Source of the DNA: Edolisoma coerulescens
Taxonomy: Eukaryota; Chordata; Aves; Passeriformes; Campephagidae
Assembly: GCA_013397115.1 (NCBI GenBank)
Contig: VWZW01007301.1
Coordinates: forward strand, 1,178,001 to 1,242,000
DNA: 64,000 nucleotides
Reading direction: 5' to 3'
The position numbers and the translations under genes were made by a program. Below, one piece after another: positions 1 to 12,445 of this stretch (its first letter is position 1; each line of letters starts with the position of its first letter). A model generated the notes under the pieces. It did no database searches. It saw only the letters and a program-made list of their open reading frames with translations, and was not told the origin of the DNA.

Positions 1-3000
1 CTAGCTTGTTAACATCCTACCAACTGACACAAAAATTAAATTACATCCAGTTGAATAAGCCTGATTTAGTCAAGAGCCATTTACAGTTTTTTGGAAAAGC
101 TTGATTGCGCCACCACAGTTAAATACAACAGCTTATCTCTGATAGAGTTGCCATATCCTTAATATTGACTTAATCTCTGAGCAGAAATCTTAAAGGAATG
201 GATATTGATGAAGACTGATTCCACAAATGATGGTGCAAGAAACTCATTACAAAATATCCAGGTTTTTTTATTCTTTGTTTCAAATTCTTCAGTCCTGAAG
301 ACCAAGTCAGCTGAAATGCCATCTCAACCTTCCTCCAGATGCTTTAGATCTCAGATTATCTTTGGTGGTTTTGTTTCTGCTTCCAAGTTGAAGCTTGTGT
401 TCATGATTTCCTGACTAATGTCCATAATGAGAACACTACAAAGTAGAACAAAGAATGGAACTGAAAATGAGGTGCAGCATGCGACAACTCAAAGATGACT
501 TCTCCCTGGAGATGCAGTTAATTCAGACTGGATCTGAGCACTTATTTGCTCCCAGATAAGCCTCCCTTAAGAGGTAAAGTCTTCTTTCCAGGTTATGCAG
601 GTCCCATGTTATAGCACCCTTTACCAAACACGGCAGGAAATGTGATATTTTGTTGGTACAGTCCGTAATGGATGGAGATGAAGAACAAGAAAAATAGTGT
701 GCTTCCACTAGTACCCGCAACAGAACTCTGTGCTACCCTCACAGAACAATCCAAACCTTGACAGTGCTCCTGTTACAGGTTCAGACATATTTCATTGAAG
801 TAATGTGTTAATACCTAATGGAATTCTTAAATATTCAGCTACTTTATCACAGGAACATTTTCATGCTTTTATTTTGCTTGTATACAAGTTAAATTAATTA
901 TTCCAATAAAATATTTATTTTCAAATAGAAAATGCTGAAAGCACTTAAGTAACTGCAGTGTGTCTTTAAAGCTGTACAGTATGTTATGGGTAAAGTTCCA
1001 TTACTACAGATTTATTCTAAAAATCATAATTTGACATAATAATCAGGCACTGACACATTACTAGATCTCTTTATCAGAGCATCAAAATTCAATTGAAAAA
1101 ACAGACAAAAAAAGAAATCATTGACAGGGTTGAAAAGAAAATGTGTGAGTGGGGAGAGACGAATATCTGAAGGAGTTTGTTATTTGCATTATAATAAAAT
1201 AAGAATTTTTGTGAAAGCAGCAAGTGAATTTGCATGGAGGGGGTTGTCAAGAACACCTGAAATCCTTTTACTGAAAACCTTTGAGGTATCTCACAAGTAC
1301 TGCTGGTTAGAGGTGTCAGGAATAGTTCTTTCAGTGTAATGAAAACAAAAGAGAGACGGGAGCTACTGCCACGTGATGATCCTGCCCTACATCTGCCAAA
1401 CCTTTTGTGACTTGCCTGTCTTGTCTTGCAGGTTATTAACAAGACAAAACTTGTCTGTGGAAACTGAACCACATCTCTTTGAGCTACCTCTGTAACACAC
1501 AGTTAGCTCTGGTGGCCAGCACCTGTCGCGAGTCCTGCATCTCTCTCCTGGCACGTGTCAGCAGGGACAGGGACCTCTGTGCAACACCTGCCACCCCTGC
1601 AGGGACCTTTCAATTCAGCCAGGGTAGCTGCTTAACCATGTGCCACTGGCACAATCAAACCCCTTCAGCCAGGGGCCCCATTGCTGCTGGGTGATTCTGG
1701 ATGTGCCTTTTGCCAGTGCCCATGAGTTATGGAAAAACTTCAGTGGGTTCTTTGGCTCAGAGTATGCTCAGGATACAAACCACAGTGGCCTCAGCAAGGG
1801 ATGTCACAGGCAGGTGCAGGACCCTGCAGGCATCCCCTGCCCTCTGCACTGGCAGTCTCTGGCAAGCAGTGGCTCACAGAGAGCACAAGTGTCACGAGCA
1901 CCAGCAATTGTGCGTGGCCAAACACCGATCCAGATCAGAGCCCACGAATAATGGCAGGAGAGGGAATAAGACATTGCTTATCAAATACAAGAAATCAAAC
2001 AAGACAAAATAGGATAGCAGTCAGGCACCCGAGATGAGCATGTACTAATGGAACCTGAAAGTGTATATGCTCCAGAAGATACTTAGAATTAATAATAAAA
2101 ATATGTGCTATACAGCCAGCACTAAGCAACCAGGAAGAATTTGGTATAGAACATCTGAGCTGTTCTTTCTGCAGAAGGTCTGAGTACGCCCTTGTAATGG
2201 TTTAGGTTGCAATATATTTGTTACCTTTCTTCATAGGAACACCTCTACAGGTGAGAAATACTGTCATCTCCAAAATCCCATTGCAACTTGCCATAAGCAA
2301 GCAAAGTTTCCAGACTACTACCTCAGCCCATTTTCCTAGAAAACTTCTGTTGAGCACATCATTCAACAATCCTGAAAGCTCCTGAAAGTAGCTTAGATTT
2401 TACTTTTTCCTTCCTAAATAATATGAGATCAAATATTCTACTATTTGTGAATCTCATATAGCAGCCATTAACAGATAAACAAGTCATTGCTCTCAAGTTA
2501 CCTTGATTAAAAAAAACCCCTGATCTCAGAAGAATGCAATAGATGATGGCCACATACATTATAAACACAAAAATGCTCCGAAAGAATACTACTTTCTCCT
2601 TGATAGTCACTCCCCTCTTGCCTTTCTCTGCAGAGAAACTGCAAAGGAGCTGAGCACAGCCAGTGCCCTTCCCACCCTCAGCTCTTCTCCTGGGGCCAGT
2701 TGCTCACTTGTTCCACAACCACCCCACAGTACCAGGTATTTTCAGGCTACCAAGGATTTCAGCAAGTCTCTGCTCTGACCCAGTTGTTGTCAACAGATTA
2801 TTGCCAAAGTCTTGTCCAGAAGTTTCACTCCTTGTGAGCTCTGTAACGTTGCCTGGTGTTGTGTTTGAAGATGCCTGAATAATTAATTAACTCCTTGAGC
2901 GCACAGTGAGGTGCATCTTCTAAAAACATATGGGCTGACAGGATTTTCTTCTCTGTCTCTCCGTAGGTGGTTTCTTATGTTGGCTGAAAGTCAATCCAAT

Positions 3001-5903
3001 ATTAAACTATACCCCAAGATTAGATTTTCCCATACTAAATAATTCAAGCTAAATCAAATGGCTGCTCCTTTATAGCTCTTGGGATATTCCAGTTAGTTTC
3101 TTCCTACAGAACAGCAGTAATCTACGTTAGCTCAGCAGCCAAAGGTGGGATGACAACTGCATCTGGCACCTGAAGGGACATTATACAAGGGTGCAGCAGG
3201 GTAAAGCAGGTGGATTTACTTCTGACTTCTCTATCCATGTCCGTGGGGATAAAGACGGAAATCGTGATCCACATATGGATCAGAAAACACTGGACAGCTG
3301 AGATCTAAGGAAGAGGTAAATGGATAGCTTCCCCAGAGGATAGAAACAGGTGTAAAAGCTGGTCCAGGCTCCAGCAGTAACATAGCCTTTTACTGAAAGA
3401 GAAAGGCTCCCCAAATGCTTGAGCAAATATCCAAACACTAACAATAGAACAAAGACTGTCCCTAAATGCCTTTGCATGACTGCTTTTGAGGTTTTCCAGA
3501 GCAAATCCTCTGTTGTTCCCAGCAGCACTCTGAGCAGAAGGTATAAACGCTGAAGCAATGATTCATATTCCTGTATAATTACTCTAAACATTGAGTTTGG
3601 TTATTCCTAAAGTGTTGTCCCTACTTTAGTAGGATATCATGACTATTTATTTCAGTGTTCTTTTGTGTTTTCCCTTCTAACACTGTATGTAAAACAGAGG
3701 GTTTGAGGATGAATCACTGCAGAAAATGTGCTTTAAAATCATCTTGTTGGGGATGCTGAATGCATTTATTACCCTGGAAAAATTCAGATCTAGCATCTGT
3801 TGTCCTGTGTGTTTTACTGGCTAATGATGAGAATCTGGGGGATTTGCTTACAGCAGGGCTTTCTGGATTTATTTTTTGTGTTTGTTTTCTTTTGTTTATT
3901 TCACTCAAAGACAATAGGAAATTGAAAAACATTATTAATATTTTAATGAAACAACTTACGGGTTTTTGACAACTTACTGATTAATTCAGGTGGTTTCCAA
4001 ATTACCCTCCTCTACTTTTGTTCCTCCAAGTTGCCTATAATCTGATTTTGTAATTTGACTTCTCTGGGACAGGAGTCCTGAAGCATCTTTTCTATTCTTG
4101 TCTAGGAAAAAACAGTGAATTCTAGATCCACAAAAGAAATAGGTGGAAACCGTAGTTCACAGGAAGTGCTTGAAAGCAGGGAGGCTGTTCGTGTGCACGT
4201 GGGTATTTAGGACAAGGCTGTATTTATTGTGGTAAATGGTCTCTTACACATTGGTTAGGAGCAGATTTTTGATTTGTCACCGAAACCAGAAGAAAGGTCA
4301 GGTGTACAGAAAATGACACTTTGCACATTTTTGCCCCTCAGGATAAGGGGAAGGGCAGCTGCTCTGTGTTTGCTCCAGAGGCAGAGCTGTGCCCTCCTAA
4401 CAAGAAGAGGAGAAATAGTTGCTTTTGTTTTCCCTGCCTTTTTCTCCACACGGGTGCAGAGGCCACAGAGCACTGGGGGCAGTGGGGAGGGGAGCACAGA
4501 CTGGTCCCAGGTCTGGTACCACAACAGAGCAGGACCCAGCCAACATCTTGCGAAAAAGAGGATGCTTGTGCCTATGTGAAGCCCCACTGGCTTCCCTTTT
4601 CATCTTTCAAGTAATCTTTGATTTTTTTCTGAGCCATACTGAACACCTTTCAGAACTGTTTATGTAAAGAATACCACACAGATTCCAAGAGGAATTTATT
4701 AAATGCCCTACAAATCGAGCCAAACATCTGCAGAGCTAAAAGCACTTGAACAAATCTGAGCAAATGAATCCTAACTCTTTAAGACACACCAGGGCCCCAG
4801 CACACTCCAGGGCCTTCATGGTTAACCTCTGTTCCACCTGCTGTAATGATTTTGGAGAAGATGAGAAGATTCTGAAATCAAACCACTAAAAAAGAAAAAA
4901 AAAAAAGGAAAAGAAAAAGATATCCACAGAGGGGAAAAAGTTTTAAGAAGTTCTGTAGGTTACAGTTGCCAGGGAAACCACTTTGCAACAGCCATATGGT
5001 CAGAAAAATCTATTTTCTTTGTTCCTTAGGGGAAAAAAAAAAAAGGAAGTATTTTGGTGCAGAGAAGAAGAAAAATCCCACAAAAGCTACAGAGAAAAAT
5101 ATTTGCACAGATACACTTAATCACTAATGAGAAAAGATAAATGATTTGCCAAACCAAGCTACAGAGCTCCAGCACTAGCTAAAATATTAATATAGGGGAT
5201 GAGAGTTCCTTTCTGCTTTATGTTCACACTTTGAAATGAGCAGCTTCTCTTGGTATCAAAGCTCTTTACTGTAGGTGTGAACTCTACAGCCTGAAAGATG
5301 ATCCCAGCACTGGCTTTAATTTTCTCTGTCACCATTTTTCCTGTTGCCCTGTGCTTTCAGCATGGGCCCAGCTGCTCTAGCAGGGACCATGGCCCACAGA
5401 TGTGCCTTTTTAAAGCATTTGCCTTTCAACCTTCCATATTACCAGGTTTAAGCAGGGAATTGAGGGAAGGGCTGGAGGGAATCTGTGGCAGCATGTTACT
5501 GTTCCAGACCAGCACATGACTGCCTGCATCCCTGCCAGCACTGAGGACCAGAGCAGGTGCAGGTCCCATGGACAGAGTGCCCTGATGACCGGGGCAGCCA
5601 AGGGGCTCTCTGGTTCCTGTCTCCAGGCCTGACCCCAGAGAGGGAAACCACATTTCAGCTTGAAAAATTGCACCACAACCAGTTCTTCCTGTGCCGTGGT
5701 GCAGAGGAGCTCCAGAGACCCTCACAGATCTGCAGAAAGAGATGATGAACCCGTTTGGTTTTCTGCTCATGAATAGAAATAATGTTATTTTGACTGGATC
5801 TCTTTCAGCTCACAAAGGGTTTCCCAGCAGAATTATTTTCAGTGGTATCCATGCTAAGACACTTGGAAAAATTGTTTAGTTCCCTAATAATAATAGCTTG
5901 GGG

Positions 5904-5926
5904 NNNNGGGCGTGGGGGGGGGGGGG
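5904..5926. repeat. G-run with 4-N gap
   Basis: Four unresolved bases (5904-5907) sit between GGGG and GGGCGT, followed by an uninterrupted run of 13 G at 5914-5926. Such G tracts are hard to sequence and could form a G-quadruplex. The frames that cross the Ns are not reliable. Confidence 0.85.
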
Positions 5927-8900
5927 AAGTCTTTGAAAATAAACTACCTGCAAAATGGCAAAGATGCAAATCTGCTTTTACTCTGACCACAACTACTCAG
6001 TCCCCCTTTCCAGAAACAGGTTGCCCTTCTGTTCAAACTGCTTTACTCTCACAGCAATACCAACAGAAATGTTAATGATATCAAACAGAATAGATCCTGC
6101 CCATTATGAATAATGGATATTTACATGCTCTTAACAGAGCTACCTAGATGTTCTCCAAACCCAGGCTTGGATACGTGCACAGTCACAACTTATGTTTTAA
6201 ACCATCTATGCTGACTTGGCTGGTGTTACAGACCTGCCAAAGAAAAGCCCAAGGTGAAAGCAAATGCAGACAACACCTCAGATCTATTTCTGATTCTCTG
6301 TTTGCCCCCATGTCAGGCAGCAATAAATGAAATCCTAACTTCCTTATAAAGTTGATGACTCTGGGATTTACTGTATCAGTAATGCAATGACATTCTCTCC
6401 TTCCCAAGCAGGGTTTTTGTGGGATACTGAGACATGGCTTTCAGAGAAAGCAGTAAAAGGTATGTGGGTACCAGGACATAAGGGATTTGTTCCGTCAAAT
6501 CTGCAAATATTTACAGGAATAAAACAATTGATGCCAAGGCTGGCAACCAGGAGGAAAAGGATGTTCCCTTTCCTCTTAGACTCACGCTGATATTTCATCT
6601 GAGCCCTGCACCAGGCAGGCTGCAGTGCTGAGTGAATTAATCGTGGCACGAAAGTCCCAAGGTACCCTGCTGCCTGTTATGAGACTGTTTATAGGCCTTA
6701 GGAAGGATGCTCAGAGCAGGAAACTTGGGCTCGCAGTAGACATCTACACTCTGTGAGCAGGGAAATGTTTGCCTACATTTTCAGAAAGGGGTGTCTGAAA
6801 ATCAGGCATCTTCAGAAGCAGAGGAATCTGTATTTAATTGAAACATGAATTTTCTGTCATCCTTTTGAGCGATGATTACTGTCTTTTTAAACCATCTTCT
6901 GTCTGTGTTCCTGGAAAGCCTCCATCTCAGGCTCTCAGTCATGGCCTTCACAGCTCCCATTTATTGCACCCTGAGCCAGCACTGAGGGCCAGAGGACAGA
7001 AGAGTTTCCTAAAATGGCACCGACACTTGACCCGTTCTCCTCAAGGGATCTCAGTGATTGAACAGATGACTTCCAATAAGGACACTAAAAATATTTTTGC
7101 TGGATCTTATGCTTTCAGCTGTGAAACTGAGAATGCCTCTAAAGGTTATGGTTAAAATTATCACCTGAAAGAACACCCTGAGGATCATCACTGTATCAAA
7201 ATATTCCCTGGTTAAGCCTGTCAAGGAACCAAATGGTAAAGTGAGAACAAGAACCAGCCAACAGTGGCAGAAGCTTTTAGGGAACATCATTAGAAAAATC
7301 ACCTCAAATGGCCCTGTTATTCACCACACCAGTCACTTCAGTTCCAAAAGAAACCTTTTCTACCTACTTATCCCAGCCATTTACCCTGGCTTTCCATTCT
7401 GTAACTGAGGACATCATTTTTCCAAGAGCACAGCTAAAGGCCTGGTAGCTACAAGAGGCTTTGCTGCCAAATGAGATCACAGATTAACAAATCCCAGAAA
7501 TGATACAGGTACTGGATTGCTTCTTGTTTACTCAGACCTTTCCTCAGGCCTACTGCCAGCCTACCCATTCTGCAAAAGGAGCAACTTGGCAGCAGTTTTG
7601 TCCCTCTTAACATTTATTCTGGCAAATTTAGCAACTGATCTTCTCTTACCTGCTGCTTTTGCATTAGAGTCCCAGTTGAGGCTTCCAACTGAGAGCAGTT
7701 TACATAAGTTTCTGAATTCCTGCTTTGCCATCTTTGCATCTCGTTCTTTTGACGAACACGAAGATGGCTCCGAGCAATACCTGAACCTAAAATGAACCGA
7801 AAAATATATTACAACTTTTAAAGCTTGCCAGGCAGTGGAGGAGAAATTCACACCAATCCCAGCTCTCAGAACAGCTGTTGTGACAAGGTGATATTGCTAA
7901 GGAGTCTCAAAATAGAAGCCAAGGCAACTACTCTCCCTGTAAGGGTTCTGCTGTGTTTTGCAGTCTCCAGCTGGAATCTAATTGCAATTTAAACCCAGAG
8001 CACAAAACCCACAATATTTCCCACTTTTAAAAGTTCTTTCAAGGAATCAGAGAAAACGAACCAGAAAATCATAGTCTAGATATTTTTTTGAACCAACATG
8101 GATTCTCCAGAGATACAGCAATTCAATTATCTATTCTGCTGAACTTAGTGAAACACTTTTCGTTAAATAACGAGGTGCCAAGGAAAAATAATACTTTATT
8201 TCATATACTTCCCATTATGCTCTGTGGGGGTTTTTTCAAGTCAACAGCAGATGCTAGGTATAGCTGAAAATCCAGCACATATATTTTCACAGATATGTGT
8301 TATTTGAAACCATTCCATATTTGAACTTCAGGAATTCTTCCACATCTCTCTCAGGGAATTATCTCAAATTACATTCTGATAATAAAGGTGATTGACACAA
8401 TTGTATTTATACTTGCTGCCTGCCTACATTCCACTCTCAGGGGTTGAAGGTTGCTGCTGGAGGTATTGTGAGCACAGACTGGTCCATTCAAACACAATAC
8501 TCATGTCTTGCATGAATGTATTTACCTATTTATTTTTAAACCAGGCTATATTATTTGCATCCATCTGTATTAGCAATGTAACATCTACATATTTCATTGT
8601 GGCTCTGTTGGATGTTTATTGAGGAAGGATGGCACGTTTCTGCTTCCTGATTATGTGCTGGGGATAATCTACTCATGCAAGACAAAAATAAACGGTTCCT
8701 TTTTCCCATCCCAATTTGCCATATCAAACACAAAGTATGAGCTACCAATGGTGGCAGAACTCTCTGGATTTGGGAGTTCTTCGTGGACCAGATCACACTT
8801 CCTGTGCCCATTTTTTAATTTTCTTCCTAATATGAGTTGAAATTTTGTGGCTTCCCCTGTAAAAATGTCTCATACTGCAATCTCAATTTTATTTTTTTTG

Positions 8901-11221
8901 CTCCACCTATGTCAGTATTTCATATGATTCCTTTAACTATGCACCTTGATCAGCACCTAGAAAGAGGACCATGAAATAATCATAAAAGCATAACCAACCA
9001 GTTACCATGAAATCTGTTACCTTTCCACCCTTCCCAAACCATGGAGGTCTATGACCCTAGAACATAAACCATCTCTTCCTAATAAAGGATTCCAAACATG
9101 GGTGGTTAAGTTTTCAAGTGCACTCTTTATCACGCATCCTTATCCATAGAAGAGACAGAGTAATGATGGATTTCCTGTTTCCCCTCAGCTGAGGTGCATC
9201 CACCCGTCCTGCTCAGGGCAGGACACCCAGCTGACCTGGTTATCCATGGCAGGGAGCCACTGGAATTGCTGTGTCACAGCAGCTGTAGCTGCAGGACAGC
9301 AGGGACCAACCCAGCTGGCTGCTTCTGGATTTGCAGAAGGGCAACATAACCCCTGACTGGCACCAGCTAGAGGGAATTCCTGCACTAATCTTGCTCAGAG
9401 GCTGTTCCAGGACAGCTGGAAGAGCACACCCCAGGCTGTGCTGGGGCTTCCCTGAGTGCACGTGCTCTGACAGCACACTGTATCATGACAGAGCAGGCTT
9501 TGGTCCTGACTCGTTTTAGCCACAACACGCAACTTTCAGCAGTGAGACCCCTCAGAGTCTGCCCATCCAACAAAGCACAAGAGAAATGGGGCCTTGTGTG
9601 AATGTGTGCTCTTCCTTTGCACAGAGCTACACACAGGAGATACCATCAGATGGACATATCACTATTTCATCCACCTCTGCAGCTCTGCTTTTAGAAGGGC
9701 AAGGGGCAGCCAACAGCACAGAGGAGAAGAATCTCGTGCTCCTTCTTTGCACTACTTTGAGCAGTGCCGAGTAAAAGCCACTCTAAATCAGTCCAGTTAC
9801 AGACCACATAAGAGACAAAGAGGGTCCTTGCTGGTGGTGAAATAATGAGTACATGTAATCCTGTGTGTCCAGAGAGCTTGGGTGTTCACTGTTTCTGAGT
9901 GCCCAAACAGTGCAATAAAATCCGTTTTCAGATGAGACCTATTCTGTCCTGTCTCCTTCAAAAAGTTCATCTTTGGGATTTTAACCTCTTGGCTGTTAAA
10001 AGCTAAAAGAACCTGCTGAAAACAGGTTCATTTTAAAATCCAGACACTGTTTTTAAAAGCTCTTAAATACTCAAATGTTCAAGAAAACAACACCCCACAT
10101 TGGACATTGCTCAGAATTTACCTGAATGTTTTCTCAGTTTTATCTCCTACACACTCCTTACAAAAAGTATTTCTTTAATAGATCATGATGAAAAGTAAGA
10201 TTTAGCCAGAGCATATTTTGCTTTGAGGTAAATTTAGGCATTTTCTTCTTTCATAAATACATAAGAAAATTCATTGCAAGATGCATCTTCGGTGAGCTTC
10301 ATATCTCTGCTCTGTTCTAACCCATGCTCTTCTCCTAGGATTATACTGGGATATACATTTTATTTGGGGATGGATACTGTTAAGCTTAAAAGAAGATGTC
10401 AATTTAAAATCTCATCTTGCATTCCTTTCTACATAGAGAAAGTTTGCCAATATAACCAAATTAAAACTTCTGATGCTTTTTTGAATGTTAGTTCAGAAGT
10501 TCCCAGGCCAATGCCTTTGCCATCATCCACACCAAACACTTTCTCTCACCTTTACTTCTACAGGCAGCAATATCTAGTTTTCTTCATCAAAAAACACTTC
10601 ACTATCATTCACATTTTGAAGACAGGTGTTAAAATCTCCATTGAAAAAGAACAGAAGTGATTGAATTCTACAGGTTATTTTTGCTTCAGTGAAACAACTT
10701 GATTGACAATTTGCTACAATTAATCCAGCTCATTCCAGCAATGTTAAATATCTCAAAACAAGTTTCTGAAAGGAAGAATATTTTTAGCTGAGTGAGCCTA
10801 ATTACCTGTTCTAGATAAATTGAGTATTTAAAGAGATCTCAATTCCTTCCTTCACATAGCTACAGATAGGGAAAGAGTAAAAACCATACAAATTTTTATG
10901 GACAAAAGAGACATTTTGGGCTGCAACTATTATTTTTATACTATTATTAGTAACAAAACAGGAGTCATGATCCCCTTTCTATTATCATTACAGCAATGTT
11001 ACTTCTCAAAGCTTCACCTGTAGCTCTCTTACTGTACAAGTAAGAAATACTAAGTGAGAGTTTTAAGTACAAGCCCTGTGCTGACACCTGAGGTTCAGTA
11101 GAGGACTAACCTACTTTTGCATTGTAGCTCTCCTTTTGATCATGATACATCTCTGTAGAAGTAGACCACAACCCTTTTGCTCTCTTCATGCTCTAATGAG
11201 GGCTAAACTCATTTGTATTAT

Positions 11222-11250
11222 TACCTTGATATCACGTGATATCAACGGTA
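11222..11250. repeat. Palindrome centred on a CACGTG E-box
   Basis: The 20 bases at 11226-11245 (TTGATATCACGTGATATCAA) are a perfect inverted repeat with no loop. If one extra base (C at 11246) is allowed to bulge, the symmetry extends through TACC on the left and GGTA on the right, giving 11222-11250. The centre is the canonical E-box CACGTG, flanked by GATATC on both arms. It could be a homodimer binding site for basic helix-loop-helix leucine-zipper factors or simply a cruciform-prone sequence. No promoter elements are evident next to it. Confidence 0.85.
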
Positions 11251-11667
11251 ATAGTTTAATCAGTCTGTGCCTTTTCTTGACTAGCCACACTAATTCTTTC
11301 CCATTCAAATGAACCCTGGGAGTTAATTGAAGGATCAGTTTTTGGATGGAGGTTATTATTAGCCTTCTATTTTTATTTCTCCTATAGACTCTCTCCCAAA
11401 ACTGCCTTTCAAAAAAATGTCACTGCAGGCAGGAGCCTGTAGAAATAACATTTACAGATTAACAAAAAGGTGAAGTTTGTGGGAATTGGGCTGTGTTCAC
11501 TGCCACCCCAAGGAGATTTTACTGAAAGCACAGAACTGGGATGAGTTATGCAAACACTGCTCTGTTTTTTTTCACCATACCCACTTGGTCAGGATTGTTG
11601 ACTTGTTATATGGATTAAATAAGGAAGCAAACACAAGTGGTGAGGCACTGCCTTGACCCTGGATTTA

Positions 11668-11690
11668 TATCTGATCCTCAGGATCAGATA
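11668..11690. repeat. Inverted repeat, 11-bp arms, 1-nt spacer
   Basis: TATCTGATCCT and AGGATCAGATA are exact reverse complements separated by a single C. The dyad lies about 420 bp from the larger palindrome at 11222-11250 but shares no sequence with it beyond a short GAT. The arms are too short to identify a transposon terminus, and no element boundary is visible. Confidence 0.8.
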
Positions 11691-12120
11691 GGGGCCATCA
11701 CAGGTTTCGCTCCTCTGTACACAGCTCTGAAAAAAACCCATTTAGTAATAGACAGCTCCTGAGCCCCAGCTCCCAGTGCCTGCATTGAAGTGCATAAAAT
11801 CAGAATGTTCAGTGCAAACAGAGGCACTCCGAAGTGGCACGAGGGTCACACAGCACCTGGCCAGAATCCAGCTCAACTCCCCACATCCATTTGGCTGGGT
11901 AAGCTCTCACAGGTTTTTCTTTTAATCTAATTTACCCCAGTTTTGCTTCAGGCTGTGCTTCCAGATACTTCCCCTGGCCCTGCTTCAGGGTTATAGTTAT
12001 TTCTAGCAAACTTAGAGAATGCAGAAATTGAAATAGGAATCCTGAAATATGCTGGAGCTTTACATAACAGGTACAAAAAGAGTTATTGCTCATCTGAACA
12101 ATAATTACAGGAAAATATAC

Positions 12121-12445
12121 AAAATAGACCTGGAAGGGGCCTCAAACCCACATGGTCCCTTCCTTTACCTCAAGGCAGTAGCATTTTAATCCACACAGCT
12201 GCTGACAGGCATTTGTCTACCTTATTTTAAAAGACTCCTCAAAAAGCCTTGTGAACTGTTCAAATGGCTCTCCCACCACCTTTCAGACATACAGCTTTCC
12301 TCCAATCTGTGTAACAAACATTAGTGCTCATCCATTACAGACTGGACATTGAGAACACTGTTACCCACCTCTTTTTATCCGGCCTTTAAGTGTTTTGAGG
12401 AGACCTGTATCTTATTTTTCCTGTCTCCTTTTAGATATTTTTACC
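12121..12445 (-). mobile_element. Old CR1 LINE 3' fragment (antisense)
   Basis: Read on the plus strand, this stretch follows the antisense CR1 3' end seen in birds, turtles and crocodiles. It has, in order, CTGGAAGGGGCCTC near 12130, a CTCAAGGCAG block near 12170, GACAGGCATTTGTCTACC near 12206, a TTAAAA-rich linker, CCCACCACCT near 12272, then a region ending in TTTTGAGGAGACCTGTATC and CTGTCTCCTTTT near 12395-12432. The element therefore lies on the minus strand with its tail at the lower coordinate. The terminal 8-bp repeats are not recognisable, and many substitutions and small indels are present, so it is an old insertion with no coding capacity. Identification is from memory of the consensus; the family subtype is not assigned. 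Confidence 0.75.

Larger units (their letters stand above)
1..12120. other. Gene-free stretch, no recognisable repeat
   Basis: I see no exon, RNA gene or recognisable transposon here. Open frames are short, overlap on both strands and lack any family signature. Base composition is uneven: GC-richer patches lie at about 1490-1960, 4270-4600, 5300-5760 and 9180-9560, and these produce most of the longer open frames. None of them is CpG-rich enough to be a clear CpG island. A-rich runs occur at about 4888-4921 and 5034-5044. The sequence is ordinary avian intergenic or intronic DNA as far as can be judged by eye. Confidence 0.6.

Noticed and set aside
1479..2037. Several overlapping plus-strand frames of about 100 codons
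   Set aside because: Three frames are open over the same bases, as expected from a GC-richer patch, and none resembles a known protein.
4255..4667. Cluster of overlapping open frames on both strands
   Set aside because: GC-rich composition removes stops in several frames at once. There is no family signature and no consistent frame.
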